The position numbers were made by a program, and so were the translations under genes. Under the pieces are notes generated by a model, which was given only the letters and a program-made list of their open reading frames with translations, did not search any database and was not told the origin of the DNA. Positions 20,741-33,024 of a stretch of DNA of 64,000 nucleotides are shown here, piece after piece. Numbering within the stretch: the stretch's first letter is position 1; the number at the start of each line of letters is the position of its first letter. The stretch covers positions 40,832,720 through 40,896,719 of the forward strand of contig CM046000.1 in NCBI GenBank assembly GCA_025175895.1, written 5' to 3'. The stretch is from Wurfbainia villosa. Taxonomy: Eukaryota > Streptophyta > Magnoliopsida > Zingiberales > Zingiberaceae.

Positions 20741-23700
20741 CTAATGCCAATCGCTACGGTATCCAATACCATAAGTTCTAACATGACCCTCAAACTTACT
20801 TTGAGGAAATGCCTTAGTCAAAGGATCCGCTAAGTTCCTTTCAGTGGGAATTTTCTCGATTTGTATTTCGTTCCTACTGATGATCTCTCTGATAAGATGA
20901 TAGCGGCGAAGCACATGTTTGGATCATTGATGAGACCACATCAAGTTCAGAGATGAACTTCTTGATCCAAACCGCTTCCTTTGCCGCTTCCAAAGCTGCA
21001 ATGTATTCTTCCTTAGTGGCAGAATCCGCTATAGCGTCAGGCTTGGAACCTTTCCAACTTATTGCGCCTCTATTCTAGGTGAATACATACCCATACTGAG
21101 ACATGGAATCATCCTTGTTTGTCTGGAGCTGGCATTCGTATACCCACGTATCACCATGTACCCTTCTCCATATATTAGGAACACATCCTTAGTTCTTCTC
21201 AAGTGCTTAAGGATCGTCTTAACAGCTACCCAATGATCCATTCCCTGATCGGACTAGTATCTACTCGTGACACTCAGAGCGTACGATACGTCGGGCCTTG
21301 TACATAACATAGCATACATGATAGATCCTATTGCGGATACATAGGGAATCTTACTCATGCAAATCCTCTCGTCTTCCGTGCGCGGACACATAGACTTCGA
21401 AAGGTGTACCCCATGCCTGATGGGTAAGAAACCTTTCTTAGATTCCGACATGCTAAACCTCTTTAGCACTCGATCTATATATGTAGACTGCGAAAGACCA
21501 AGCAACCGTTTCAATCTATCTCTATAGATCTTAATCCCGAGGATGTAGGTTGCTTCTCCCAGGTCTTTCATGGAGAATGTCTTGGATAACCAAACCTTTA
21601 CCGACTGTAAGATTGAAACATCGTTTCCTATAAGTAGTATGTCATCGACATACAATACTAGGAACACAACTGCACTCTCACTAACCTTCTTGTACACACT
21701 AGGTTCGTCTGGATTTTGTGAGAAATCAAACCTTTTGAATGTCTCATCAAAATGGATATTCCAGCTCCTGGATGCTTGCTTCAATCCATAAATGGACCGT
21801 CGCAATTTGCATACCTTGGTTTTATCAACCGATGTGAAACCCTCAGGCTATATCATATACACGTCCTCGAGCAGGTTTCCATTAAGGAAAGCTGTTTTCA
21901 CATCCATCTGCCCTATCTCATAATCATAATGAGCCGCTATGGCCAGGAGCATCCGAATGGATTTAAACATAGCTACAGGTGAATAGGTTTCGTCATAATC
22001 AACACCTTGCTTTTGACGATATCCTTTCGCCACCAATCTAGCCTTATAGGTAATCACATTACCATCCATGTCGGTTTTCTTCTTGAAAACCCACTTGCAC
22101 CCTATAGGCTTTATCCCTTCAGGTGGGTCAACCAAGTTCCAAACTTGGTTTTCATACATGGAATCCATTTCCGACTTCATGGCACCAAGCCACTTATCCC
22201 TTTCTGAACTTGTCAGCACTTCTTCATAATTGGTAGGCTCCTTATCATCAATGAGTAACACGTCATTCGATTCACTTACGAGAAATCCATATCTCTCAGG
22301 AATATTACGGGTTCTACCAGATCTACGAATATGTGGTGTTACAATAGATCCAGCCGATTGCTCATCACTATGAGTTATCAGTTGTTGTGCTTCACCAGGT
22401 ATCTCATCAATGTCTATTTGAGTCTCTCGAGCCTCCTCAAGCTCGACGACACTCCCACTGTTTTCTTGCAAGAGAAACTCTTTCTCTAGAAACACAGCAT
22501 GCCTTGAAACAAACACTTTTTGTTCCACAGGATCATAGAATTGGTAACCCCTTGTTTCCTTAGGGTATCCAATAAATAGACATTTATCAGACTTAGCATC
22601 CAATTTGTCTGATACAGTCCGCTTCACATAAGCAGGACAACCCCATATCTTCAAGTAAGATACATGAGGTTTCTTACTATTCCATATCTCATATGGAGTA
22701 GTTGAGACTACCTTGGTAGGCATTCTGTTTAACAAGTAAACAGCTGTCTGAAGTGCATAACCCCAAAAGGACTTGGGAAGAGTCGCATGATTCATCATTG
22801 ACCTGACCATGTCCAACAAGGTCCGGTTACGCCTCTCAGATACACCATTATGATGTGGTGTATAGGGCGGAGTCCATTGAGACAATATACCATTGTCTCT
22901 TAGGTAATCAAGGAACTCCTGACTCAAGTATTCTCCACCTCGATCCGATCGAAGTATTTTAATACACTTGTCATGTTGTTTCTCTACTTCATTTCTAAAT
23001 TCTTTGAACCTTTTAAAGGCTTCAGACTTGTGTTTCATCAAGAACACATACCCAAACCGTGAGTGATCATCGGTGAAGGTAATGAAGTAGCTATAGCCTC
23101 CTAAAGCTTGAGTTGACATAGGTCCACATACATTAGTATGTTTTAGACCTAATAACTCTCCCACTCGTTCACCTTTTCCAGTAAAAGGTAACTTAGTCAT
23201 CTTGCCTTTTAAGCATGATTCGCATGTATCGTATGAATCCAATTCAAACGATTCCAGAATTGCACATCGGTGTAATTCGGACATGCATTTCTTGCTTACA
23301 TGGCCAAGACGACAATGCCACATATAGGAGTCTATTTGATTATCCTTTCGAGCACACTTGTTGCTCGCTTCGATATTGCAAATGTCACTGGATACGTCCA
23401 ACGTATAAACACCATTGCTTAAAGTTCCAGACCCATAAGGAACTCCATTCAAATTTATGTAACAACAATTGTTACTAAAAGACAAATGGTACCCATTTCT
23501 ATTTAAACAAGAAATAGAAATGATGTTCCTTATCAACGAAGGAACACAAAAGCAATTGTCCAGTTTTAAGACAAGTCCTGCAGGGAGTTTCAACAAATAC
23601 ATTCCGTTGGCGAGTGCAGCAACCTTTACTCCATTCCCAACACGTAAATTTGACTCTCCCTTGACAAGTCTTCTTCTATTCCTTAGCCCATGTATGTCAT

Positions 23701-24424
23701 TACATATATGTGAGCCACACCCAGTATCCAATACCCAAGTGTTTGAGGAAATAGAATGACAATCAATAACGAAGATATCTGAAGAAGATGGGGCATCCGA
23801 TGCCTTATTCTTCTTCACGGACTCAAGATAAATCTTGCACTTTCTTCGCAAATGGCTCTCCTTGCCATAATGATGGCAAGTTTCCTTTTGTGCTAGTTCT
23901 ACCTTCTTAGCCCTTCTCTTCTTTCCCTTCTGCTGTTCCTTTGACTTCCTCTTAGAACCTTTTTTCGAGGAATCAACAAATAGCACCGTCCCCTGCTCAT
24001 GCTTCTCAGAAGACTCCACAGTCTTCAGCATATTGAGCAATACCATAGATGAACCTTCTAGCATCTCAGAGGTGAAGAGGTGCTTTGAGACTTCGAACCT
24101 TTCGAATCTCACTTGCTCATCAACCAACTCATAAAGATGAAGGACTACGATATGAGCATCCATATGCTCATGCTGCTTTCGTAGCTTGGGTTCCATCGCG
24201 GCTAGCATGATGCAACTCATTTGTTCAGAATCACTCACATGTTTCTGATAGGCCAACAATTGGTCCAGAGTTGCATCGTCACTAGGACGGGCGGGAAGAG
24301 GCGCTTCAAGGACATTTGCAAGCTTTTCAACCTTGAGAACAATTCTCAAGCTTCTAAGCCAGTCCAAGAAGCTCGGCCCAGTCAATTTATTCGAATCCAA
24401 AATGGAACGCAAATTTAAAGACAT
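20741..24424 (-). pseudogene. El1 gag-pol polyprotein, inactivated
   Basis: Gag starts at an ATG near 24424 (MSLNLRSIL; an upstream in-frame ATG at 24487 is less likely). The order is Gag UBN2-like domain, zinc knuckle CHHYGKESHLRRKC with Tyr in place of the second Cys, protease DTG (WVLDTGCGSH), GAG-pre-integrase HCRLGH, integrase core, RT with YVDD (21641-21652), RNase H. In-frame TAG stops at 21848-21850 and 21254-21256 both replace CAG seen in El2. The first catalytic Asp of integrase is Asn (HTNVCGP, codon 23132-23134; Asp in El2 and El3). RNase H has a 1-nt deletion near 21125 and a deletion of about 75 nt near 20938 that removes the YCDN motif. The stop lies about 15 nt before the 3' LTR. 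It would encode the full replication machinery if intact. Confidence 0.88.
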
Positions 24425-25696
24425 CATGATCAATCTTAGAAATACAAAATGAGCATATATGAGAAAGATGATTTTAAAATGCATCATTATACATTAATAA
24501 ATCCCATTCATTTTTCGAATTTCAAAAACCCCAAAATCACTTCGGGAGATCGTAGGTCCATCTCCGAATGGGCTGATATCCATCATAGATATGAACAACC
24601 TTGGAGAGAGTCCAACAAGCCATTCATAACTACGACGGTAGGTATCAACTATACCGATTGCATATCAAGTATATGCAACTATCACAATGTGTTATCAACT
24701 AATTGAATGTTCACACATACATCGGGTTGTTAACACATTAACAAGTATGCATCATATGCATAGCACCCAACTTCACCTCCCTTTACATCGACCTTGGAGA
24801 GAGTCCAACAAGCCGATGCTCCAGGTTAAAGCCAACCCATTAATCGGGAAATAGTTTTAATATGGTTAGAGCGCATTCAACCAATTAGCCCAGCTTGGAG
24901 AGAGTCCAACAACCAAAGCTAATGATTGACCTCTGACTCTTACCATATTAGTATTAAACTATTCCATGGTTTGAACATGTTCGGGTTCGAGCCGGGCTTG
25001 GAGAGAGTCCAACAACCCAAACAAGAAACAGAACTCTGGTTCTAACCATATTAATGGAAGGTGTAGGCTTTAATATTATTTAAGGGTTTTATGTCTCATC
25101 CTCTTTGCATGCAAATAACTATTATCTACATGGCATGACATACATGACATACATCTACATGTCACGACACGCATGACATAATGTTATGCATCTAATGCAA
25201 TTACATGACATACAATTATGTCATGTATATAATTTCCTTATATGTCATAACTATTTATGGAAATAAAATATGTTTAAGATTTGATTCTCCAAATCAAATC
25301 ATAATTAAATTATGAAACAAATTTCCAAATCTAATCACATATTTTATTCATGTAATTATTTGATTAAGAAAAATCTATTTAGGAAACTAATTTCCTAAAT
25401 CATTAAAACTACTTATGGAAATAAAATATTTTAAGATTTGATTTCCCAAATCAAATCATGATTAAATTAGAAAACAAATTTCTAGAATCTATTCAAATAT
25501 TTTATTTATGAAAATATCAATTTCCATAAATACTTCAAACTTTTCAAAAGTGGAAGATTTCCATAAATACTTCTAGACTTTCCAAAATTGAAAAATTTCC
25601 ATAAATAATTCTAAATTTCCAAAATTAGAAAATTTCCATAAATACATTATGACTATCGCAAAACCATTTTTATGATTATGTCGAAACACAACCTGA
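24425..25696 (-). other. El1 leader between PBS and gag
   Basis: No gene. It carries four copies of a small hairpin TTGGA-loop-TCCAA (24601-24615, 24794-24808, 24895-24909, 24998-25012) and, further upstream (25230-25660), A/T-rich repeats of an ATTTCCATAAATA-type word. El2 and El3 keep the same layout. Confidence 0.7.
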
Positions 25697-25708
25697 GCTC
25701 TGATACCA
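25697..25708 (-). other. Primer-binding site of El1
   Basis: TGGTATCAGAGC on the minus strand, one base inside the 5' LTR end, complementary to the 3' end of plant initiator tRNA-Met. Confidence 0.9.
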
Positions 25709-25709
25709 C

Positions 25710-27806
25710 TGTTGGGTTTCCGGCACCGCGACGTGTGTGTGTTCGATCACGTTTCGCAAACATGAACACAGCGGAAGCAATAAAATAATAAATCTACATT
25801 TATTATAACACACACAACACACGCATGCATATTACAACAAGTGTAGACATAACCGTAAATTTAAATTTTCAATAAAAGGAAATTTATCTACGTTATACCT
25901 TTCGTATGACGTGTAGCGGAAACGGCATCAACCGGAACGATCCTCGCTAGAATCGTCTCTATCCGTATCCACGCCGAGTTCCTCAGGATGACTTCGCTAA
26001 GCCACGAGCTTCGTCTTCGTACGGGTTACTAGCCTCGTGTAGAAGATGACGTGATCGAGAGATGATCACGATCCGAATCCAAATTCGGATCCTAATACGA
26101 GTTCTCAAAACTCGCTTCTCCGGAGAGGTATTCGTCAACCAATTGACGAATCCTTCGTCCTCCACCTCAGAGGATTATCGGAGATCGAATCTTCGGTAAG
26201 TTAGCCGCTGTCAGAGCTCTAACCGTCGTCCAAACGACACTCCGACGAGAGGAGAAGAAGCTGTCCAGAAAACTGGACAGCTTGGTGGAGGAGTAGGCGC
26301 CGGCCAAAACAAGGAAGCCAAGTGCTCACCTTGATGCGCCAACCTAGGAAGATCACGGAGGGTCGCGGAGGTTCACGGCTGAAGCAGGTTGGCAGGCAAG
26401 GTTGGCGCACAAGGAGGTTGGCGGCGGCGCTTAGGGTTGGCGGCTTATAGAGAACTAATTCTCTTAATGGTTATTGGATCATAACCATTAGGCCCGTTAA
26501 CCGCTCCATTAAGATAAGTTAAAATAAACCAAACCATGATGGTTTATTTTAAGTTAAAGCGAACAGAACCAACTTTTGGTTCATTCGTTTAAAATAAACC
26601 AAACCCTTTGGTTTATTCTCCTCCATTGGATTAGAACCAAACCATTTTGGTTCATCCATTATGTCTTCATAAGACCACGGCCCATCCACGCTTCCATTGC
26701 GGTGAAACGATTTCATGCTCGCTTTATGTTTGGTCGACCAAACCTAGTTTCTCTCGAGAGAATCCCATTCTCAAGCTCGTTTTAAATCCTTTGGATTACA
26801 GCTCGTTGTCGTGTGACCAAATAGGTTCTCGGTTTATGTTGGCCGTCTATAATTAACCATTAATTATAGAGCGATCATGAGTGGCACCTAGTAGTACATC
26901 ATGATCCCCAATTAGCGAAAAGATCAGCGGTTGATCGGAACTATTTACGAAACCCTTGATGGCTCGAATGAATCGTGCCCCATTCCCTTCACTCATCTTA
27001 TACCCACTTGGTTGAGGACATGGTCTATTGTGCCGATCCCCACTAAAGACTCGTCACCTAGCCCAAGTATCATTTCCTCGTCCTCACAGTTCTAGTTACT
27101 CACATGTATCGAAGAGTACCTTACTCTAAACATGTAATGCTTTGGCCAGACTTTAGTAACAATCAGACGAGAGGCCATGGGTATACATCTCCTGCATGAG
27201 TGGTGAATCCTTTATAGGCTATTCAAACACCTTGATCACTTGACTTATACCCAATCATCCGGGTCCACATCTCCTTAGAGATGTTTGCTTAAGATGTCAA
27301 AGCATAAGTCTCCATGATCAAGATGACTTGAATACCGCAAGTCAAAGGAACATCGCACTTAAGCCACAGTAAGAACTTCATTGACATATCTATATATGCA
27401 GAGAACCATATGAAGTCTTACTGGTCACTCGATGAACTAGTTACCATAACTAGCATCCACGATTAACTCGGACATCACTATGTCTCCGGCCCGGTGAGAA
27501 TCATTTGGATACACCAAGGGTATACCTGTGCTAGTCTCGGCGAATTGATGGTGTCCAAATCCATCAATTCATCGACTAGGGATAATTCCGATACATCACA
27601 ATTACACATGTAGAGATACTCACTAGTTGTGATCCAATCACAAATTCTCTCATGCTGTGAATCGTATTGTGGACATTCAGTAAATGAGTTTAAGATTCAA
27701 TCAAATACATAAAACATGTATACTCAAATAGTAAATCTTCATTTATCATATAAATGGTTCATACATAAGGCGATTGCCTTAGGACATCTCTCATATATTA
27801 CTAACA
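25710..27806 (-). repeat. 5' LTR of El1, with internal deletion
   Basis: 2097 bp. Relative to the 3' LTR it lacks about 95 bp at 26438, just at the TATA region (only CTTATAGAGAAC remains), and has many 1-3 base losses at CCGG and CAG/CTG sites. The promoter copy that would drive El1 is therefore damaged. Confidence 0.85.
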
Positions 27807-27811
27807 CTGGT
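27807..27811. other. TSD of El1, right copy (CTGGT)
   Basis: Exact repeat of 18510-18514. Confidence 0.9.
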
Positions 27812-28641
27812 GTTCATGAAATTGTATACAATGAATCATATCTTAAATTTCAAGAAGTGTTGAGAGCTGCAGAAGAATATGTATAGTATGGTTGTGACAG
27901 TCACACTAAATTATCTATCACCGCAAGATTATTGAATGTTAAAACTGACCATAATGTGTCCAAAGATTGTTTTAATGATTTCGTTAAAGTTATTGGAGAA
28001 GTATTGCCGCGTGATCACATAATGCCCAATGATTTTTATAGTATGGAAAAACTGTGAAATATTTAGGTCTTCCGGTGTAAAGAATTGATGTTTGCAGAGA
28101 TGGTTGTATGCTATATTGGAGAGATAATGCAGATTTAGAGATTTGTAAATTTAGTAATCAATGTAGGTACAAGAGTACCATGTGATCAAATAGTAATAAG
28201 CGATGTAAATTATATAGACAAATATTCTATTTGCCTTTAACTCCTAGATTGCAAAGGCTTTATGCATCAAAGGTCACTGCTGAACACATGACTTGTAATG
28301 CAAATCATGAAACAAAGGAGGGGCTAATGTGTTATCCATCAGATGAAGAGGCATGGAAAAATTTTGATAGAACATATCCAGAGTTTGTGAATGAGACTCG
28401 AAACACCAAGTTGCATATATGTGCTGATGGATTTGCTCCATTAGGCAAATCAGGAAGAACTTATTCTTCCTAGGCCATTTATTATAACTCCGTATAATCT
28501 TCCATCTGGTATATGTATGAAAATAACATATATGTTTTTAACATTGATTGTTCCTAACCCTAATAATCCCAAGAAGTTAATAGATGTTTACATGCAACCA
28601 CTGATTGTTGAGTTGAAACAACTATGGGATGAGGGTCTTTC
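27812..28641 (+). pseudogene. CACTA TNP2-type transposase, central fragment
   Basis: Translation in changing frames shows TNP2 motifs in order: LLNVKTDHNVS, CFNDFVKVIGEVLP, MPNDFYSMEKL, then PLTPRLQRLYASK, CYPSDEEAWKNFD, ICADGFAPLGKSG, and LIVPNPNNPKKLIDVY-like sequence. In-frame stops (for example TAG in the EYV-YGCD stretch near 27883) and frameshifts prevent function. The longest clean frame is 28231-28473 (80 aa). Similarity stops near 28640, where the El9 LTR appears to begin. Confidence 0.75.
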
Positions 28642-28952
28642 TATTGGTGAAGGGGCACCGGATAATCGAACCTAGGTTTTGAAAATGGCAAGGATTCAAA
28701 GTTAAGCTATTTTGTTATCTCATATATGCTAAGTGTGCAGGTATTGTATTAGGCTTTGCTAAGGTCAACGACACCAGGAGAAACCTCGGTGGTCAAGTGA
28801 CAGGAAGCTAAACGACAGGTCAAAAGGACCAAAGGTAAGCTTCAGGTGTGGAGTGATGGTAAGGATGTGTCCTCCGTACGGGGACAACCTTAGGCGTCGA
28901 TCTGACTAAGACTTCTGAAGGAAGGTCTAAGTTGAGATCGGATGATAAAGGA

Positions 28953-29059
<107 letters not shown>

Positions 29060-29060
29060 T

Positions 29061-30446
29061 TGATGCACATGAATGCGACCTCAAATCTTGCCACGGGAAC
29101 CATCGAGGACTCGAAGCGCGCGCTCGCGCTCAACGCCTGTAAGTTCACGGATGTCGTCAAGTAATAAATAGATTATCGATCCCACAGAGACTGAGATTCG
29201 AGTACCAATTGTTCAGAGGACATTATTGTTCGAAGTTTAGTTCTAAGGGTTATGGTTACGAGGTTGACAGTGGTCTTAACTCAAGTACGGTGTCACACGG
29301 AGAAAGGGAAGGTTGGTTCGAGGTTCAAAAAGAGATCCTAGGACTTCGGTTTCACTTGTGCAACATGGAACATGCTAATTAATTAAATGTTTTCTGGTTC
29401 TCTAAATAGGGTCTTGTGGAAGGGACATCATACCCTTTCCCGATGAGCTTTTGCTTCTATCGGGAACTACCAATCCTTAACCAAGCCGACCCTTTCGTTA
29501 AGATAGGATAGATGGTACGAGGATGCCAAATCATTTCCTATGAAGAGTCGAAACATGTCTCGTTCCCTACTCCATCAAACCCTTCTACCTACGGTTACCG
29601 GAGATGAGGACAACCACTTGGTTCCTCCTTAATTCCCCTAGATCTTTGATACAAGGGTTGTCACCCCTTGTATCGGCTATGCACAATAGATAGAAAACTA
29701 AAACACAATCTTCATCAAATCAAACAAACACTAACTGCAAATAGAAATTCAAAAAAAGAATTAACATTCGATCTAGCATGTTCTACGTACACAAGTTACT
29801 CCCTAATCCTAGAATCAAAGATTCTACTTCATAGATGGAAAATAACGTACACAATGCATAATAAAATAAGTCATTACAATGTAGGAGATGAATAGAAAGT
29901 AAATTGCAATACTCTTAGTTCTTCTCTTCGACGTCGGAGAGCAGGTCACGATCGTCTCGCCGTCTCCTTCCTCCCCGTTGTGAGTTTCTAATGCTTTTTA
30001 GGGCATCGGTGTGTCATCCCAGCCGTCGTCCCTCCCCCTAGGATTTGGGCATGGATTCCCTTTTATAGACTTGAAGCCAAAGCCACGAAAGAACCCTAGT
30101 CATGTCAAAATAAGCCAGCGCCACATGACCGTGTGGATCCACACGGCCAGCCCGTGTGTGGAGTTGGGGTGGCCAAATCCGTGGTTTGGATACGATCGTG
30201 TGGATTAACACGACTAGGTTGTGTCCCCTTCTATTCCTCCTACCAAATGTCTTCGTTTTTCTCAAAGAATGTGTCATTTTCTTTGTAAAATGTTGTCTTG
30301 CACACAAAAGTACAACAAGCAGATCTCCGAACTAGAAAATAGGAAATGCATACAAAACAAAGTGAAACATGCATGAAACAAGTATCAAATGTAACGAGAT
30401 GTGAGCAAAAACTACTCCTAAAACCTTATATGTTTTGCTCACATCA
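29061..30446 (-). repeat. Probable solo gypsy-type LTR
   Basis: On the minus strand it runs TGATGTGAGCAAAAC... to ...TTCATGTGCATCA, the GTGCATCA-type end of Tat/Ogre-like LTRs. It includes a TATCGATCCCACAGAGACT word on the plus strand. It is flanked by TAAGT (29056-29060) and TAGGT (30447-30451), a 4-of-5 match that may be a decayed TSD. No internal sequence is attached on either side. Length 1386 bp. Confidence 0.55.
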
Positions 30447-30517
30447 TAGGTCTTGTGATAACTTTGTTTTATGTGCTTTCTATCATATTGTTGAGCAATC
30501 GGTGTTAATCCCAAGCA

Positions 30518-30640
30518 GTTAGTGCAATTGCCGAGTAGTCAGTGTAAATCCCTAGCAGTCAATGCAATTGTCGAGCAGTCAGTGTAAATCCTGAGTAGTC
30601 AGTGCAATTGCCGAGTAGTCAATGTAAATACCGAGAAGTT
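30518..30640 (+). repeat. Short tandem repeat in El9 LTR, 40-bp unit
   Basis: Three units of about 40 bp, each made of two 20-bp halves around GCAATTGCCGAGTAGTCAGT and GTAAATCC-GAGCAGTCAGT. Confidence 0.65.
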
Positions 30641-30930
30641 TATCGCGATGGAGAAAAAGTCACTTCGAACAGCCGATCGGTCAGTATAAATTTCGAGCGA
30701 CCAAAACAAATATCAAGCGGCCAGTACAATTTCTGAGCAAGCAGTTCAAATACTGACTAGGAAAGATGTGCGACTCAGTGTCAGTCGACTGATGTCTACG
30801 AAACAGCCAAAACATGAAGTCACAAATTGGATCAGTTAAACCTTCCACCTCAAGAGAAGATAAGCTGCCACCTCAAGATAAGATCCATAAGTTTTGGATC
30901 TAGATATGGAATTAGTTCAAGGCACCAGGT

Positions 30931-30938
30931 TATAAAAA
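30931..30938 (+). promoter_or_regulatory. Probable TATA box of El9 LTR
   Basis: TATAAAAA, 333 bp before the LTR end. Confidence 0.5.
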
Positions 30939-31272
30939 GAGAGATAAATCACTATTATGAATATATAACTAAATAAATGAAAAACTGCTCAAAATTGCTG
31001 CATCAAGTCAAAGTTCTCATCTCTACTCATCAACGTTGCTACGCCGTCACAACTTCCAACTTCAACTTCCTGCAGTTGGTATTATTTCTCTTATTGTTAC
31101 TTAATCTTTAATTGCTAGGAGGAAAGGTAGGATTAGTACCTTGTCCCCCACATCACTCTGTAATCCTTTGCCTTTATTTTTGTATTTCTGCTGCGTTTAT
31201 TTTTTGTTTAGAAAAGAAGGTTTTTTTTAAAATGCTATTCACCCCACTCTAGCATTTTCTCGATCCAACAAA

Positions 31273-31284
31273 TGATATCAAGGC
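31273..31284 (+). other. Primer-binding-like site of El9
   Basis: TGATATCAAGGC just after the LTR end; it differs from TGGTATCAGAGC at three positions. Confidence 0.55.
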
Positions 31285-31430
31285 AGGGGCTCTCAGATTA
31301 GGTGCAACCACCGATCGAGCAAGTTTTTTTTTCTTTATATTCTTTACATAAGTTTTATCCTGCACTACTAATCCAAGACCGAGTCTTGAAATATTTTTTT
31401 TGTTTATGTTTCGTGCAGTTGTTGATTTAT

Positions 31431-31547
31431 ATGGCTAGTCAAAAGGGATTTAGCACCATTCGACCTTCGTATTTTTGCGGAGATGACTTCCGTTATTGGA
31501 AGGGTCGGATGGAGTGTTTCCTCAAGACTCAAGTCAACATATGGATC
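31431..31547 (+). pseudogene. El9 gag, first 39 codons, cut by El10
   Basis: Starts MASQKGFSTIRPSYF and contains DDFRYWKGRMECFL, the start of a SIRE-type Gag domain (aromatic FxYWKxRM motif). Reading stops being Gag at 31548, where the El10 LTR begins (TGTTGGGATG). The rest of the gene is not in the window. The leader (31285-31430) holds nothing else. Confidence 0.7.
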
Positions 31548-32709
31548 TGTTGGGATGTATACTGAAAAGTCTATCTTTTGTATGAACAACTCTATTTTGA
31601 AATAAGAATCACATGATCATTGTTTGCATATTTTATGGTTATGCATATTGTCTAATACATTACATTGTAGATAACATGGTGTGTGGTGTCACACGGGAGA
31701 TCATGTTATCGGCTCCTTGTAAAGTATAAGTATAGGCTCACAACCGAGATGGCTTTGGACAAACCATTGGTATGGTTGTAGTGTGATTTGGTGTTGGTTT
31801 GTCTTGACCATAGAATCACACTAGTACACTTTGTGTGTATTGAGCAGGACCGACTTAGGGGTGATTCGATTTATTACTAACTACATAATCGAATCAGACC
31901 TCAGATATTATATTGTACATACTCTTAATCCCGATATAATAACGGGCACATATACTTAGTATTCATTTCTTTGATTTACCAATGGGCGAGATTTATAGAT
32001 TAAATCGATATGCTCGGTAAGTTGGGAAATGATATTATTTATATGGTGTGTCGTTGATTATAGGAGAAAACCGTGTCCTATATATTAGGATGATGATGTC
32101 CCCTTGAGGAGCTCATAAGGTTCATCATGTAAACCTTGCAGGTGGACTTGGTTCGGCATGATGAAAAGGTTTAGTGGTACTACTCATGGAGTTAGATGTT
32201 GATTAATTAATGGTCAGTAAATTAATTAATCGACGGACATTCGAGATCTTAAATACGGGGAGAAAATGTGCATATAATATATGGAGCTCATATTAACTTA
32301 TGGGGGTTGGTGAGGTAGATCAATGATAATCCTTTAGTGGATTGGATTATTATTATTGGATCGGACTTTATGTGGGCTTGATCCATTGGGTGGCCAAGAT
32401 CCAACTCCTCCTCATGGTCCCTATTGTAGCCTATTAATACCTCATGTAGCCTAGATCCAATGGAAGGAAAAAAAACTCTAGATCCAAAGGTAGAGATTAA
32501 ATCTCTAGATCCGACGGTTGAGATTAAATCCCTATAACCAATGGTGGAGATTAAAACAAGGCTTATCCCTAAACTCTATAAAAGGAGCCTTTAGGGTTGG
32601 CGTGGAGGACAATCAAGGGAAGCAAGGGTGTTAGGAGTTGGCGGCAAGAGGTTGGAGCTAGGGTTTGGAGCTTGGCGGCACCAAATAAGGAAATTCTTTC
32701 CTTCTCTTC
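31548..32709 (+). repeat. El10: LTR-B copy in + orientation, cut by El7
   Basis: Starts TGTTGGGATGTATACTG and is the reverse complement of the 3077-4392 type LTR. TATA box TATAAAAGG at 32577-32585. It contains reversed CCGACGGTTGAGATTAAATC-type repeats near 32480-32550. It ends abruptly at 32709, where the El7 LTR end TGTAGGATATTTG begins. GGATC (31543-31547) should be the left TSD. Confidence 0.7.
32577..32585 (+). promoter_or_regulatory. Probable TATA box of El10 LTR
   Basis: TATAAAAGG, about 1.03 kb after the LTR start. Confidence 0.5.
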
Positions 32710-33019
32710 TGTAGGATATTTGAAGCCGCTAGAGGCGGTGAATAGCGTAGTGTTCGTTCGTAGTTAGAATTCGATCGTGGTTGTCTCTACAATTTCATTA
32801 GCGCACAGCGGAATAGTAATGAAAGCAATAACGAAATAAACAACAACGTAAACACAAATATTTAACGTGGTTCGGAACTGAAAGGTTCCTACTCCACGGA
32901 TTTGGTTCGTACGCACCCTAGCGATGACAATCACACACCACTATGATAAAAACTCCTTCTCGACACAAGTCGGAGGCGGAGAAACCCCTTACAAGTAATC
33001 TTACAACAGTAAGAAACTA

Positions 33020-33024
33020 AAACA
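33020..33024. other. TSD of El2, left copy (AAACA)
   Basis: Repeated exactly at 51951-51955. Confidence 0.85.

Larger units (their letters stand above)
18515..27806 (-). mobile_element. El1: full-length Ty1/copia retrotransposon, 9.3 kb
   Basis: 5' LTR 25710-27806, PBS 25697-25708, leader, gag-pol (20741-24424), 3' LTR 18515-20726, TSD CTGGT at 18510-18514 and 27807-27811. It belongs to the same family as El2 and El3 and is inserted in the CACTA transposase gene. It has inactivating changes in integrase, RT and RNase H (see the pseudogene). Confidence 0.9.
16134..28641 (+). mobile_element. CACTA (En/Spm-type) DNA transposon, decayed, split by El1 and cut by El9
   Basis: The 5' end is a degenerate CACTA terminus (CACTCCAAAAATAC at 16134) followed by a dense subterminal array (to about 16980). 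A transposase-associated domain lies at 18059 and a TNP2-type transposase at 27812 onward. El1 separates the two coding parts exactly at a 5-bp TSD. The 3' half, with the second terminus, is missing because El9 sequence takes over at about 28642. Confidence 0.7.
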
